From Chloroflexota bacterium (GTDB lineage Bacteria > Chloroflexota > Anaerolineae > Aggregatilineales > Phototrophicaceae), in NCBI GenBank assembly GCA_011525385.1, contig WTGF01000059.1, forward strand, positions 101,193 to 165,192: a stretch of 64,000 nt of DNA, given 5' to 3'. The notes beneath the pieces were generated by a model, which made no database searches, was not told the DNA's origin, and worked only from the letters and a program-made list of their open reading frames with translations. Below, one piece after another: positions 18,247 through 27,423 of this stretch; within the stretch, counting starts at the first letter, position 1, and every line of letters begins with the position of its first letter. Position numbers and translations under genes: made by a program.

Positions 18247-18777
18247 TTAATCGTCCAACTGCTTGATCATTGCGATCGCTCTGCTAGCGGTCATTTGCAG
18301 GCGCTTGTCGCCGCTGTGACGCCAGCGATCCAAAATGGTCTTGAGCTTGGCGTCGCGCAGATTCACGCGAATAGGCGGGCTTTTCTCCAGGCATTTGCTA
18401 AGCGCGTGACAGGCTTGATACGCGGCCTCATCGGATAGCTGCTCGCCTATCGACTTGATCAATGCCAAGAGCGGCCCCAACAGCACGGCGCCCTCAACTT
18501 TGCCCAAGGTCCAGATGGCGCTTGCCCGGCTTTCTTTCAAGCGGAGCGCGAGTTGCGATAGATGCTCGGCGACCATTTCCTGTTCGTCGCTGGAAAGCCG
18601 CAGTCGCAATTGCTCTCGCGACAAGGTGCGCGCCGCCAACTCGTCGTCCGCTTCCAGGTTGCTCCGATCAAGAACGAGCCCGAGTTGAAACATGGCATAC
18701 TCGCGCTGATCGAAATCATTTGAAGCGGATAGCGTAAGCAAGTCTTCCAGCGCTCGCATGCGGCGTCGCCTTTTCAT
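18247..18777 (-). CDS. HEAT-repeat-like helical protein of unknown function
   Basis: Start ATG 18777 overlaps the stop of the upstream gene as ATGA (18774-18777), so translational coupling is likely. The frame extends 42 codons upstream, but that part lies inside the neighbour. The 176-residue product is all helical and charged, with HEAT-like pairs of helices (ASAIWTLGKVEGAVLLGPLLALI; EAAYQACHALSKCL) and no signal or membrane segment. It may be a cytoplasmic scaffold for the surrounding membrane glycosyltransferases. I do not recognise a named family. Confidence 0.7.
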   Translation of the reverse strand: MKRRRRMRALEDLLTLSASNDFDQREYAMFQLGLVLDRSNLEADDELAARTLSREQLRLRLSSDEQEMVAEHLSQLALRLKESRASAIWTLGKVEGAVLLGPLLALIKSIGEQLSDEAAYQACHALSKCLEKSPPIRVNLRDAKLKTILDRWRHSGDKRLQMTASRAIAMIKQLDD

Positions 18778-20045
18778 TGCGTCTGCCGCTTGCTCATCTT
18801 TGGAGCCGCTGGATGTTCTCGCAAAACCTTGTAGAAGGCCAACGCCAGCCCCGCAAGCAATCCGGTGCGCAAGAGTAAGATCAGCGCCCAGGGCAAGAAC
18901 CACTCGCCTCCCATCTGTCCCGGCGGATCCAGATCACCGGTGCGGCTCCACAGAACCGGATACTCCGCGAAAGCCAGGGAGCTCAGCGCGATGGTTGCCA
19001 GTACGCCGCGGACGCTGGGAAACGCGAGCAAGGTCAACGGTATGATTAAGGTCACCCACTGTGGGCTCCAGGCTTGCGCTTGTAGATAGAAGATCAGAAC
19101 GGTAATCCCTGCGAAGGCGACCAGGCCGCGATCGTCATAGCGTTTTGTCGTGACGAAAACCACGATCCCCAGGCCGGCCGCGATCGCCAGCCGTAACCCG
19201 TTGGCGATCCTCGCCCCATTCCTGCCTTCATTACCGACCTTGCTCGGCAGCTTAAGCCGGTCTTCAACCGTGCCGAAGTTTCCAGTCGAGTAATTGCCGT
19301 CTAGCAGGGCCCAAATGGTCTGCGAACTGGACTTTTCAGCTTGCGCTCGTAAGGAGATGGACGCCAATTCCTGATTGATGGCAAACGGAGGGAGATAAAC
19401 CAGAATCACCAGGATCGCGCTGAGCGTTGCGAAGCGAATGACAGTCGTCGGTCGACGATAGCGTATGACCGCCCCGAATACCAGCGCGGGCACGAACTTC
19501 ACCAAAATGCCGGCAGCTACCGCCAAGGCAGCTTGTGAATCACGCCCTTTGATCAAGTAGTAAATGCCGATCAGGAAAAAGAAATTCATCATGCTATCGA
19601 AATTCCACCACATGAAAATGGCGGGGGCAATCGAGATCGCATAAACCCATGCCAGGTTTGTGCCGCTGGATTCGCCATAGAGCAGGCGGCCGATGCCCCG
19701 AACCAAGAGCAAGTTCCCGGTCTCGAAAACGAGCATCAGCATGCCTAATACGAAAGACCAGTTGCTGTAATTGACTTTATCGCCCAAAAGCAGATAGACG
19801 CCGGTGGAAATCGCCGGCCAAATTGGCGGGAATTCACTCCACCAATCTCGGAAGGGCAACTTGCCTTCACCGGCAAGCGCGGCCAGGCGGAAGTGAAATA
19901 GCCTATCGCCGCCGGCGCCAATACCAACTTCGCCATGTTCCGTCAGGACTGGCTGGTAAGCCAGAAGCATCAAGAGACGAAAGCTCAGGTAGAGCATCAC
20001 CAGCACGCGCATGTCGCCAAGTGAGCCTGCAATGCCCTTATTCAT
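18774..20045 (-). CDS. GT87/DUF2029-like membrane glycosyltransferase
   Basis: A 423-residue polytopic protein. The first loop GGDRLFHFRLAALAGEGKLPFRDWWSEFPPIWP and the following membrane segments resemble polyprenol-phosphate-mannose-dependent GT-C enzymes of the DUF2029 group. SSSQTIWALLDGNYSTGNFG lies in a mid-protein loop. The C-terminal 20 residues are cytoplasmic and basic. Such enzymes add single hexoses to lipid-linked glycans on the outer face of the membrane. It lies 6 nt downstream of the next gene of the run and overlaps the HEAT-like gene. Confidence 0.72.
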   Translation of the reverse strand: MNKGIAGSLGDMRVLVMLYLSFRLLMLLAYQPVLTEHGEVGIGAGGDRLFHFRLAALAGEGKLPFRDWWSEFPPIWPAISTGVYLLLGDKVNYSNWSFVLGMLMLVFETGNLLLVRGIGRLLYGESSGTNLAWVYAISIAPAIFMWWNFDSMMNFFFLIGIYYLIKGRDSQAALAVAAGILVKFVPALVFGAVIRYRRPTTVIRFATLSAILVILVYLPPFAINQELASISLRAQAEKSSSQTIWALLDGNYSTGNFGTVEDRLKLPSKVGNEGRNGARIANGLRLAIAAGLGIVVFVTTKRYDDRGLVAFAGITVLIFYLQAQAWSPQWVTLIIPLTLLAFPSVRGVLATIALSSLAFAEYPVLWSRTGDLDPPGQMGGEWFLPWALILLLRTGLLAGLALAFYKVLREHPAAPKMSKRQTQ

Positions 20046-20051
20046 GACAAA

Positions 20052-21524
20052 TTATCCATTGCTCAAGGGGCTGCGACGCAAGAATATGCTGGCGAGCGGA
20101 TCCTGAAAGGCAGTTTTCCAATCTTGATCCGATGCCAAGGCCTCGGCCAGTCCGCTATTGCTTTCAATCACGGCAAAGCCGATCCGCCAGCGGTCAAGCG
20201 CCTGCTGCCAGCCGCCCCCGGCTGTAGCGATACGATAGTATTCATCGAGGAATGACCGGTAGAGGTCGCTGCGCCCGTCGATGAACACAGGATGCTGAGG
20301 AGCATGAAACATCAGGTATCCGCCCCAATTGTAGCTGTTGAACATATTTCCCGGTAATTCCAGGGAATCCAACTGTTCAACAGCGTCAACCGGCAAGGCG
20401 GACTTTAGACCCGCGCTAATGGTTTCGGAGGACAGCAGGTGACCTAAGCGCGCTGCCAGACCAACTGATACGGAGATCACCAGGCAGAGGTTTACCACAC
20501 CGCGGACTGGTGATTCGAAGTCTCGAAATGGGATCACCCACCCTAGGCCTTGCAAAATGTCGTCCAAGTGATCCGAGGCAACCGGTACCGCTACGATAGC
20601 GAACAGAGCAAGATTCCTCGCCGCCAGCAGACTCATCGCGGCGCTGCCGCACACCAGGAACCACTCAGTGAAGTCGAGTTTGCGCTTGCTCCAAAAAATA
20701 GTTGTGAGAACCAGCCCCAGCAAAAGGAAGAAGCCCCAGGCGCGCGTCTGACTGAAATCAGGCGATTGCCATTCCTGGATGTACCGATTCAATTCGGGCA
20801 TAAAAATCGTGCTAAAGGGCACGCCATAAGCGTGAATGCCGAGCGGATTAAGAGCGAGCAACGGAATTGATGCGACGGACAGCAGCAAGAGCTTGCGAAT
20901 GTACTGGAATGGCAGAGGGCTATCGCTCGTTCCCAATTTTGAATTGAGGACTTCGCCAAGGACAAATGCGCCAATCAGAAGATAACCGATGATGAATCCG
21001 CCGTGCGCATTGCACCAGATCATTTGCAGAGGGGGGATCCACAGCAAACGATCACGCCGGTTGTATTTCAGGTCGCGCAGGATCCAGAGCAGAACCGACG
21101 CCAACAGAAACGACAGCATCTGCGGACGCGGCGACCAGAAAACAGCCGCAGTCGCAGCGCCTAGCACAATAAGAAATGCCCGTGGATAGGCCGAACCGCG
21201 ACAAGTGACGAATAGAAAGAACATGCCAGCTACCGCCACGATCGCCGAGGCAACTGTAATCCCAGCGAAACCGGAATGTCTCCAGATCGCGTAAAGCAGG
21301 GCATCGGAAAGGGCGCTATGGTTCCAGTGGACGACGCCGGTGAGGGTATGCGAAAAGGGATCCGGGTAAATGAGTTGTCCGGTTTCGGCGATGGTTTGCC
21401 CGCTACGCAGATGCCACCACAGGTCAGTATCGACGCTGATTCGCGAAGCCATCGCGAATACCAGCAAGAAGAGAATAATTGTCGCGCTGCGTTCGGTTGT
21501 CAGTCGGTTTAGTCGACTCACCAT
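20052..21524 (-). CDS. Polytopic membrane protein with C-terminal soluble domain, polysaccharide-cluster type
   Basis: A 490-residue protein with about ten hydrophobic segments. The N-terminal motif VDTDLWWHLRSGQTIAETG, followed by DPFSHT, is typical of a widespread uncharacterised GT-C-like family. The soluble C-terminal part includes FNSYNWGGYLMFHAPQHPVFIDGRSDLY, a block conserved in that family. A short-spaced GGAAGG precedes the ATG. It lies between the O-antigen-ligase-like gene (67 nt gap) and the GT87-like gene (6 nt gap). No precise reaction can be assigned. Confidence 0.7.
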   Translation of the reverse strand: MVSRLNRLTTERSATIILFLLVFAMASRISVDTDLWWHLRSGQTIAETGQLIYPDPFSHTLTGVVHWNHSALSDALLYAIWRHSGFAGITVASAIVAVAGMFFLFVTCRGSAYPRAFLIVLGAATAAVFWSPRPQMLSFLLASVLLWILRDLKYNRRDRLLWIPPLQMIWCNAHGGFIIGYLLIGAFVLGEVLNSKLGTSDSPLPFQYIRKLLLLSVASIPLLALNPLGIHAYGVPFSTIFMPELNRYIQEWQSPDFSQTRAWGFFLLLGLVLTTIFWSKRKLDFTEWFLVCGSAAMSLLAARNLALFAIVAVPVASDHLDDILQGLGWVIPFRDFESPVRGVVNLCLVISVSVGLAARLGHLLSSETISAGLKSALPVDAVEQLDSLELPGNMFNSYNWGGYLMFHAPQHPVFIDGRSDLYRSFLDEYYRIATAGGGWQQALDRWRIGFAVIESNSGLAEALASDQDWKTAFQDPLASIFLRRSPLSNG

Positions 21525-21591
21525 ATTCCTTCCCGCTGCCGACTTGAAAAGAGTGCGAGTTTCGCATGCCTGAATTGATTGCGGAACAGAC

Positions 21592-23460
21592 TCATGGCCG
21601 CTGGAAGCTCCAAGTGATCTGTGGCAAGAACGTTACTGGCAGCAACTCGGCTAGGAATTGGTAACGTGTAAAATCCTGATTGTAACGACTGTGCGGTAGC
21701 GAAATCGGCGCGAGACGATCGTCGTTCCGATATTGGTAAAGTTTTACCGCGAACAGCGGTAATTTCGGCGCTAACCTGCGCGCTTGCTCCATTGAGCGGA
21801 TCGCGGCTGATCGGTCATCCGATTGCCATTGCAGGACTGCAAGATTCGCCCAGGAGATGGCATGGTAGGGTTCCAAATCCAAAAAGCGCTCGAAGGCTTT
21901 GATCCCTTCACCTATGGCTTCCCCCTCTCCGCCCGCGGCGAGAAGACCCCATAAGATAGCGCTCTGCAGGTGATAGACGGGCATTGTCGGATCGCTCGCG
22001 ATTAATTCCTCCAGGGAATCCAGCGCTCCACGATATTGAAGCGCTGGTTTGCCGAGGTTGGGATACTCGCTGCTCGCCGCCGACAGCCGCAGAATTTCAA
22101 TGTAGCGACTCTTGGATTGACTGTTCCTGAAGCCGAGGACCAAGAGGCAGATCCAGAGAAGCGTTAAGCCCAAAGCGCATAGCCTCCCGGACCTTGCTGA
22201 CGAGAACCTTTGGTCATGACTTGGGTCAAATGCCAGAACCAGCGAAAGGATGCCGAGCAAAGCGACTGCGGGCATCATGGCGGTGACATCGAACAAATGA
22301 TGAACAGCAAATCCCACAACCGGCGCCACAAAGAAGATCCAATCCATGCGATCTTCGCCGGTCTTAACATGCCAAACACGGTGTAAGCGCTGGACTGTCA
22401 GCACGACAGTCGCGCCCAAAGCCAATAATCCCAGGATTCCCATCTCCGCGGCGACATTCAGCGGCAGATTATGGGCATGCGCATAACTCTGCGCGGGTGG
22501 AATGGAAAGATAGCGGCCGTTGTTCCTGCCAAAGGCGAAGAGTCCCTGGCCCGTAAATGGCGCATCCGCGAACTGGATTAGCGCCGACCGCCAGATCTCC
22601 GTACGAAGCGCCGCTCTTCGTTCCTTCAACCTGAAGGAATGGACAATCAAAGCCGCAGCGCAGAGGAGACAAAGAATGACCGTGACCGCTGAAGCTAGCG
22701 CGAGGCGTCGCGTACGCCGCTTTCGGTTGTCCCACCAAGCCAGAAAACGCGCGGGCGATAATAAACCAGAGTGAGCCAGCGACAGCAGCAAGAGCACAGC
22801 GCAGGTGACGAATAGCCCGATCCAGGCCCCGCGCGACAACGTCAATATCAGGTTGGCGATGGCGCCCCCGCTGTATATGCACCAAACTACTCTATGTGCG
22901 CCGGCTCGCGCTCGCCAGACTTTCCGAAGCGCAAACGGGACAACCACGACCAGGACCGTGCCAAGGGCATTGGAATTGCCCATGACGCTGACCGGCTGCA
23001 GCAACCTGCCTGTATGCAGGATTTGCACTGCGCTAAAGATGATCACCATTAGGCCCGCGCCAAGCAGGCCATCCACAATCAACTCTTTGCAGCTTGGTCG
23101 ATTCGCGATCCAGTCGTACAGAAAGTACCAGGTGCCGATATATATGGCGACAAACCACAGGGCAATAAGGCTGCGGCGGGTGGCCTCCGGGTTTGCCAGC
23201 ATGGATGCCCCGATTGCCAGCAACCACAGCGGCATGATCGGATCCAGGACTGTCCGATGCCAGCGCCACCTGTGGCGGAGGCGCAAGACCAACCAGGCGA
23301 AAAGCGCGGCGAGTATCAGCCCGTAAGTTACGGCATGGGTATCGGGAATGACCACAGCATTGAATGTCGCGCCAAAGGGCGACAGAAGATACAAACAGAC
23401 CAGTGTGATGACAAGTCTTTCCGAGAGCCGACAGAGCGGCTTTGACTTGAGAATGGGCAT
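21592..23460 (-). CDS. O-antigen ligase/polymerase (Wzy_C) family protein with TPR-like tail
   Basis: A 622-residue protein. Roughly eleven membrane segments surround a large outer loop containing RTEIWRSALIQFADAPFTGQGLFAFGRNNG and then HAHNLPLNVAAEMGILG, the signature of the WaaL/Wzy_C family that joins or polymerises lipid-linked glycans. The last ~150 residues are helical with TPR character (AIRSMEQARRLAPKLPLFAVKLYQ). It is the first gene of the minus-strand run 23460-14969 and is preceded on that strand by a TATAAT-like hexamer at 23501-23496. In a monoderm-like cell it would act on a capsule or surface glycan. Confidence 0.82.
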   Translation of the reverse strand: MPILKSKPLCRLSERLVITLVCLYLLSPFGATFNAVVIPDTHAVTYGLILAALFAWLVLRLRHRWRWHRTVLDPIMPLWLLAIGASMLANPEATRRSLIALWFVAIYIGTWYFLYDWIANRPSCKELIVDGLLGAGLMVIIFSAVQILHTGRLLQPVSVMGNSNALGTVLVVVVPFALRKVWRARAGAHRVVWCIYSGGAIANLILTLSRGAWIGLFVTCAVLLLLSLAHSGLLSPARFLAWWDNRKRRTRRLALASAVTVILCLLCAAALIVHSFRLKERRAALRTEIWRSALIQFADAPFTGQGLFAFGRNNGRYLSIPPAQSYAHAHNLPLNVAAEMGILGLLALGATVVLTVQRLHRVWHVKTGEDRMDWIFFVAPVVGFAVHHLFDVTAMMPAVALLGILSLVLAFDPSHDQRFSSARSGRLCALGLTLLWICLLVLGFRNSQSKSRYIEILRLSAASSEYPNLGKPALQYRGALDSLEELIASDPTMPVYHLQSAILWGLLAAGGEGEAIGEGIKAFERFLDLEPYHAISWANLAVLQWQSDDRSAAIRSMEQARRLAPKLPLFAVKLYQYRNDDRLAPISLPHSRYNQDFTRYQFLAELLPVTFLPQITWSFQRP

Positions 23461-23681
23461 TCTCGCTCTTCCAAGGCGATGCTGTTATAGGCTGAATTAT
23501 ACTGTTTATGGAAACAACCGGCTTTGCGACCGGGGTGGCCAGTCTATCCGCGCGCGAGTCGCGCAGTGGACGATAGAATCGCTTGCATATCGGTTACGAA
23601 ACATACCGTCAATCGGTTACAATTGTGCACGGTCTCATAGGGTGCTGAACATACTCTATTAAAGAGTTGAGGGAAACAATC

Positions 23682-24383
23682 ATGACGGTAGCGCGGGCGC
23701 TGTACGAAATTCAAACGATCGAGCTTGATATTATTGAACGCACAAAGCGTATGAAATCCGTCAACGCGCAACTGAAAGACGATGAACTGCTCCGGCAAGC
23801 CAAAGAAGGGTTTGCGGTCGCCGAAGCGGCGCTCGACGACAACAGCAAACTTACCCGGGGCGTGGAGATTCAGATTGAAGCGGTCGTCGAGAAACGGGGG
23901 GCGACCGAGACCCGACTCTACAGCGGCAGCGTGGGAAACCCAAAAGAATTACAGGACATGCAGATGGAAGTCGAATCACTCACGCGTCGGCGCGCCCAAC
24001 TCGATGATCAACTCTTGCAACTGATGATAGCGCGCGACCAAGCCAGCCAGGACATGGAAGAAAGCAAGCAACTGTTGGAAGAAATCAAGGGACAACACGA
24101 CGAACAGCAGCGAGACTTGATGAAGGAAAAGACCGCGCTTTCGGGCGAGATTGAGCGCCTGATGAACAAACGCAAAAGCGCGCTTGCAAAAACGCCCGGC
24201 GCCGCGCTGCAAACCTATAACAATATGAGAAGAGCTAAAGGCAACCGTCCGGTCGCCGTTCTGAGAGAAAAGGCCTGCGCTATCTGCGGCATTGAACAAG
24301 ACAACACGGTGCTGGCTGCCATCAACCGCAGCAGCGACCTTGTCAACTGTAGCAACTGCGGCAGAATCCTACTAAAGATCTGA
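23682..24383 (+). CDS. Coiled-coil protein with C4 zinc ribbon (CT398-like)
   Basis: A 233-residue protein. ATG 23682 is chosen over an upstream TTG because GAGGGA lies 7 nt before it. A long antiparallel coiled coil (about 1-175) is followed by a C-terminal zinc ribbon with two pairs, CAICG and CSNCG. The layout matches the zinc-ribbon family of Chlamydia CT398 and Helicobacter HP0958, proteins linked to sigma-54 or RNA handling in those species. That function should not be assumed here. The gene stands alone between divergent and convergent neighbours. Confidence 0.85.
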   Translation: MTVARALYEIQTIELDIIERTKRMKSVNAQLKDDELLRQAKEGFAVAEAALDDNSKLTRGVEIQIEAVVEKRGATETRLYSGSVGNPKELQDMQMEVESLTRRRAQLDDQLLQLMIARDQASQDMEESKQLLEEIKGQHDEQQRDLMKEKTALSGEIERLMNKRKSALAKTPGAALQTYNNMRRAKGNRPVAVLREKACAICGIEQDNTVLAAINRSSDLVNCSNCGRILLKI

Positions 24384-24451
24384 GTATCGCCAAGACCGAT
24401 CGTCGCCAAAGCACGACAACTCGGCCGGCAAGCGGAAGTGGGCTAGCCAGC

Positions 24452-24697
24452 CTAGAAGATCAGTTGCATCAGAACACTGATTCCCAGAAAGACAACTAAT
24501 GGGCTGAGATCAATACCGCCCATTTGTGGCAAAGCTTTACGAATAGGCGCGAGTACAGGTTCCGTCGCTTGATACAAGAATCGAGCGATCGGATTGTTGT
24601 AATCGAGATTCGGTATCCAGGTCATCAACACCCTTGCCAAAAGGAGCAATTGATAGACTTGCAGCACCCAGAAAATAATCAGAAACAGTGATTCCAT
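24452..24697 (-). CDS. ylmG: YggT/YlmG family membrane protein
   Basis: An 81-residue protein with two hydrophobic segments around the conserved LLLARVLMTWIPNLDYNNPIARFLYQATEPVLAPIRK stretch (residues roughly 18-58), typical of YggT/YlmG. The family is linked to cell division or nucleoid distribution in bacteria and plastids. It is the last gene of a pgeF-yggS-yggT set, 31 nt after yggS, the same order as ylmD-ylmE-ylmG beside the division genes of Firmicutes. Confidence 0.88.
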   Translation of the reverse strand: MESLFLIIFWVLQVYQLLLLARVLMTWIPNLDYNNPIARFLYQATEPVLAPIRKALPQMGGIDLSPLVVFLGISVLMQLIF

Positions 24698-24728
24698 TGC
24701 TCATCTAACCTTTCTTGATCGTCCTAAA

Positions 24729-25454
24729 CTAACCTTTGCGTTCACCAAATATCGCGCGGCCAATTCGGACCATGGTCGCGCCCTCTTCTATGGCAATCTG
24801 ATAATCATCCGTCATTCCCATGCTTAACTCCGGCAGCGAAACGGCGAACACGCTCGTCAACTCCTCGCGCAAGAAAAAGAGATGGGCAAATACTTTGCGA
24901 AGCGTTTGGGGACCCGCGCCCAAAGGCGCCATAGTCATCAATCCCTTCACGCGCAAGCCTCTCAACGCCAGGATAGCGTCGATTTCTTGCCGCAATCTTT
25001 CCTTCTCCGCGTTATCACCATACCAATTATAACCCTTTAATCCGTATTTCGATGCTTCTCCCGATATATTAATCTCCAGCAAGACCTCAAGGGTCTGGTT
25101 TTTTGCTTGCGCCAGGTTCGACAGCTTCTGCGCCAATCGCAAGCTGTCAACAGACTGAACCAGATCAAATAGCGGCAGCACCCGTTTGGCTTTGCGGCTT
25201 TGCACATGGCCAACCATGTGCCATGTGACGGGCGCCGCCACCATGTTGTTGACTGCCTCAATCTTTTCCATACCCTCTTCTACGCGGTTTTCGCCAAAAT
25301 GGTTTATTCCGGCAGCCGCGGCGGCTACGATGTCTTCGACGGTCTTCTGCTTGCTTACGGCGACCAGCGTAATTTCTGCCGGGTCTCTGCCGACCCTGAC
25401 GCAGGCAGCTGCAATCGCGTCTTCGACGCGCTTTATATTATCGGCGATACTCAT
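24729..25454 (-). CDS. yggS: YggS-type pyridoxal phosphate homeostasis protein
   Basis: A 241-residue single-domain PLP-binding TIM barrel. The PLP lysine is in LVAVSKQKTVEDI, and HFGENRVEEGMEKI, ITWHMVGHVQ-like (VTWHMVGHVQSRK) and LSMGMTDDYQIAIEEGATMVRIG are family blocks. It keeps free PLP and related amino acid pools balanced and has no known catalytic activity. Its ATG overlaps the stop of the pgeF gene (25451-25454), so the two are translationally coupled. Confidence 0.95.
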   Translation of the reverse strand: MSIADNIKRVEDAIAAACVRVGRDPAEITLVAVSKQKTVEDIVAAAAAGINHFGENRVEEGMEKIEAVNNMVAAPVTWHMVGHVQSRKAKRVLPLFDLVQSVDSLRLAQKLSNLAQAKNQTLEVLLEINISGEASKYGLKGYNWYGDNAEKERLRQEIDAILALRGLRVKGLMTMAPLGAGPQTLRKVFAHLFFLREELTSVFAVSLPELSMGMTDDYQIAIEEGATMVRIGRAIFGERKG

Positions 25455-26278
25455 AATGATATGATCACTCCGAATCGACCTGTCTTGCCCCGCTCCGCGC
25501 GATGGGAAAAGAAATCGTCGGTATTGTCATATGTGCAAAGGCGCAGCACTTCAATATCTTCCACACCCGCCCGCTGGAAATCCAACTGGTTCGCCAACCA
25601 CAGATCAAGACAGACAGCGCCATCCTTTGGATCGATTCGGACCACCCCCGGCGCCTCGCCAAAGTATTTGAAGGCTGCCTTTACCACTTCGCTGCCGACC
25701 TGGTAATTCGAATGAGAAATCGCCGGACCGATGACAACTTGAATGTCTTGAGGGCTGCTTCCGTAGGCATTGCCCATGGCGCTTACGATTTTTGCCGCGA
25801 TGCCTTTCACTGTACCCCGCCAACCCGCGTGTCCCAATCCAATTGCCCCCTTTGCCGGATCGTAAAGAAGCAGCGGCACACAGTCTGCGAAGCGCATCAC
25901 CAAAGGTAGATTGGGCTGATCCGTGATCATCCCATCAGCTTTTGTCAGACAACTCTTTCCATTTCGCGGGCCGTCGACTGCCTCGACATCCGTACCGTGT
26001 ACCAGCCAGGTCGTTGTCGCTCGATTGCCTTGCGCCTTCACCGCATCATACATGCGCCGGTGATTCTCTCCGACAGCGGCGGAATCGTCTCCGATATTGC
26101 CGCCCAGATTCAGCGAGGTCCATTGTCCTCCGCTAGCGCCGCCGCGACGTGTGAATATGCCATGCCTCAAACCGCGCCAATTCTCGTTGCGATAATACGC
26201 CAATCCCGAACGTTCTACACGTTCCAAGTCAATTCGCTCCCAGCCCTGCGCTTGCTCGACAGAGTCGCTGTTTCGCAC
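25451..26278 (-). CDS. pgeF: Peptidoglycan editing factor PgeF (YfiH/YlmD laccase-domain family)
   Basis: A 275-residue protein with the copper/zinc-type active site blocks WLVHGTDVEAVD, VMRFADCVPLLLYD and IGLGHAGWRGTVKGI (catalytic His and Cys). In E. coli the protein removes L-Ser wrongly built into peptidoglycan precursors; relatives act on purine nucleosides. The start is a GTG at 26278 without a clear ribosome site, but no later start would leave the family N-terminus intact. It is the first gene of the ylmD-E-G-type set. An interspersed repeat lies upstream. Confidence 0.92.
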   Translation of the reverse strand: MRNSDSVEQAQGWERIDLERVERSGLAYYRNENWRGLRHGIFTRRGGASGGQWTSLNLGGNIGDDSAAVGENHRRMYDAVKAQGNRATTTWLVHGTDVEAVDGPRNGKSCLTKADGMITDQPNLPLVMRFADCVPLLLYDPAKGAIGLGHAGWRGTVKGIAAKIVSAMGNAYGSSPQDIQVVIGPAISHSNYQVGSEVVKAAFKYFGEAPGVVRIDPKDGAVCLDLWLANQLDFQRAGVEDIEVLRLCTYDNTDDFFSHRAERGKTGRFGVIISL

Positions 26279-26332
26279 TTAACTATACCACGATCACTGC
26301 GCCAATACGTCTGACGTCGAGGTACTGTATCG

Positions 26333-26495
26333 AATTCGGCTGAAATTGAAATAATTCACTTCACTACAAATCCGCAAAGAACACGGAGAGCAACAATACT
26401 GTAAGATTATGCTCGGTGCTCTCGGTGTCGAAGGGCTGTGTCTACGCGCCCCTCGGTGGTTAAAATTTCCTGTTTCAACCGAAAAGGATACACTA
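26333..26495. repeat. Interspersed repeat (copy A of the 143/163-bp family)
   Basis: Runs from a tactgtatcg end to a ggatacacta end, which are imperfect inverted copies of each other. It contains aaagaacacggagagcaaca and the cctcggtggttaaa block. A second copy is at 53087-53229; this copy carries about 20 extra bases (gggctgtgtctacgcgcccc) also found near 60215. It lies upstream of comF and accounts for the false N-terminal extension of that frame. Confidence 0.8.
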
Positions 26496-26626
26496 TCGAC
26501 GTCGACAATATTCGACTCCGCTGCTTCCTGGACTTGATTGCTTCCGCATTTTCCTCATGGATTTATGTTACAATTGGAGTCAGTTTATGGCAGGAATTTG
26601 GTAAGCAGCGCGTAGGGAGCGTTCAC

Positions 26627-27310
26627 GTGTCGCATCTCGAACCTGGCTTGATTCTGCCCGACACCGGCAATAGATCGTGGCTCTCGCAGTTCGAGAACTG
26701 GCTTATTGACCTGATCTTTCCGCCTGTTTGCAGTTGTGGTCGCGTCGATTATCATTTTTGCGCCGACTGCCTGAAGGAACTACAGCGTTTTCCGTTAAAA
26801 TCGCGAATTGCATCAGGCCAACCCTTGAATGGTCTGGCGTCAACCGGGATCTACGCTGGAATACTGGAGCGCGCCATCAGGGCCTTCAAATATGATGGTG
26901 TCACGGGCTTGGACAAGCACTTGGCAGAACGGTTGCAGCGGACCTACGAGGGGACTCATTGGCCCATTGACCTGATCATTCCGGTGCCGCTGGCGGAAAA
27001 ACGACTGGATGAACGTGGATACAATCAGTCCGAGATGCTCGGCGCCTGCATGAGCAAAATTGGCGCTATTGCCTGCCGAAGCGATTTTATGCGCCGCATA
27101 CGCGAAACGGACCAACAAGCTCGCCTAAGCGGCGAGCAGCGGGTGGTAAATGTCAGAAATGCATTTGAGGCATCGGACGCGGTCAAGGGCCTCGCCATAC
27201 TACTGATTGATGACGTAGTAACCACCGGCTCTACCTTGAATGAATGCGCGCGAGCCTTGAAGCGGGTGGGAGCGAAGGCGGTGTACGGCCTCACGGTTGG
27301 GCGTGCTTGA
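26627..27310 (+). CDS. comF: ComF-family phosphoribosyltransferase-like protein
   Basis: Start GTG 26627 is chosen: AGGGAG (26614-26619) lies 7 nt before it and the product then has the normal length of 227 residues. The frame is open to 26438, but that part is an interspersed repeat. The N-terminal zinc-binding region has two CxC/CxxC pairs (CSCG, CADC). The PRTase fold carries PVPLAEKRLDERGYNQSEML and the PRPP loop LLIDDVVTTGSTLNEC. ComF is needed for DNA uptake in transformable bacteria and may also act in recombination. A candidate -10 (TACAAT, 26569-26574) lies upstream. Confidence 0.9.
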   Translation: MSHLEPGLILPDTGNRSWLSQFENWLIDLIFPPVCSCGRVDYHFCADCLKELQRFPLKSRIASGQPLNGLASTGIYAGILERAIRAFKYDGVTGLDKHLAERLQRTYEGTHWPIDLIIPVPLAEKRLDERGYNQSEMLGACMSKIGAIACRSDFMRRIRETDQQARLSGEQRVVNVRNAFEASDAVKGLAILLIDDVVTTGSTLNECARALKRVGAKAVYGLTVGRA

Positions 27311-27360
27311 CCGGGCGCATCAATTGTGACGAGTTATTTCGAGCGAAAACCCGGGCGCAT

Positions 27361-27390
27361 TTGACAGCATGCCCGCAAATACCGGATACT
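27361..27390 (+). promoter_or_regulatory. Candidate sigma-70-type promoter of raiA/hpf
   Basis: TTGACA (27361-27366), an 18-nt spacer and GATACT (27385-27390). Transcription would start near 27397 and give a short leader of about 27 nt before the raiA ATG. The -35 is a perfect consensus and the -10 matches at four positions. Confidence 0.6.
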
Positions 27391-27423
27391 TGGCTCAATT
27401 ATTGAGAATCGAGGAGGTTGACA

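Noticed and set aside
26438..26626. N-terminal extension of the ComF frame
   Set aside because: Most of it is an interspersed repeat; GTG 26627 with AGGGAG gives the usual ComF length.
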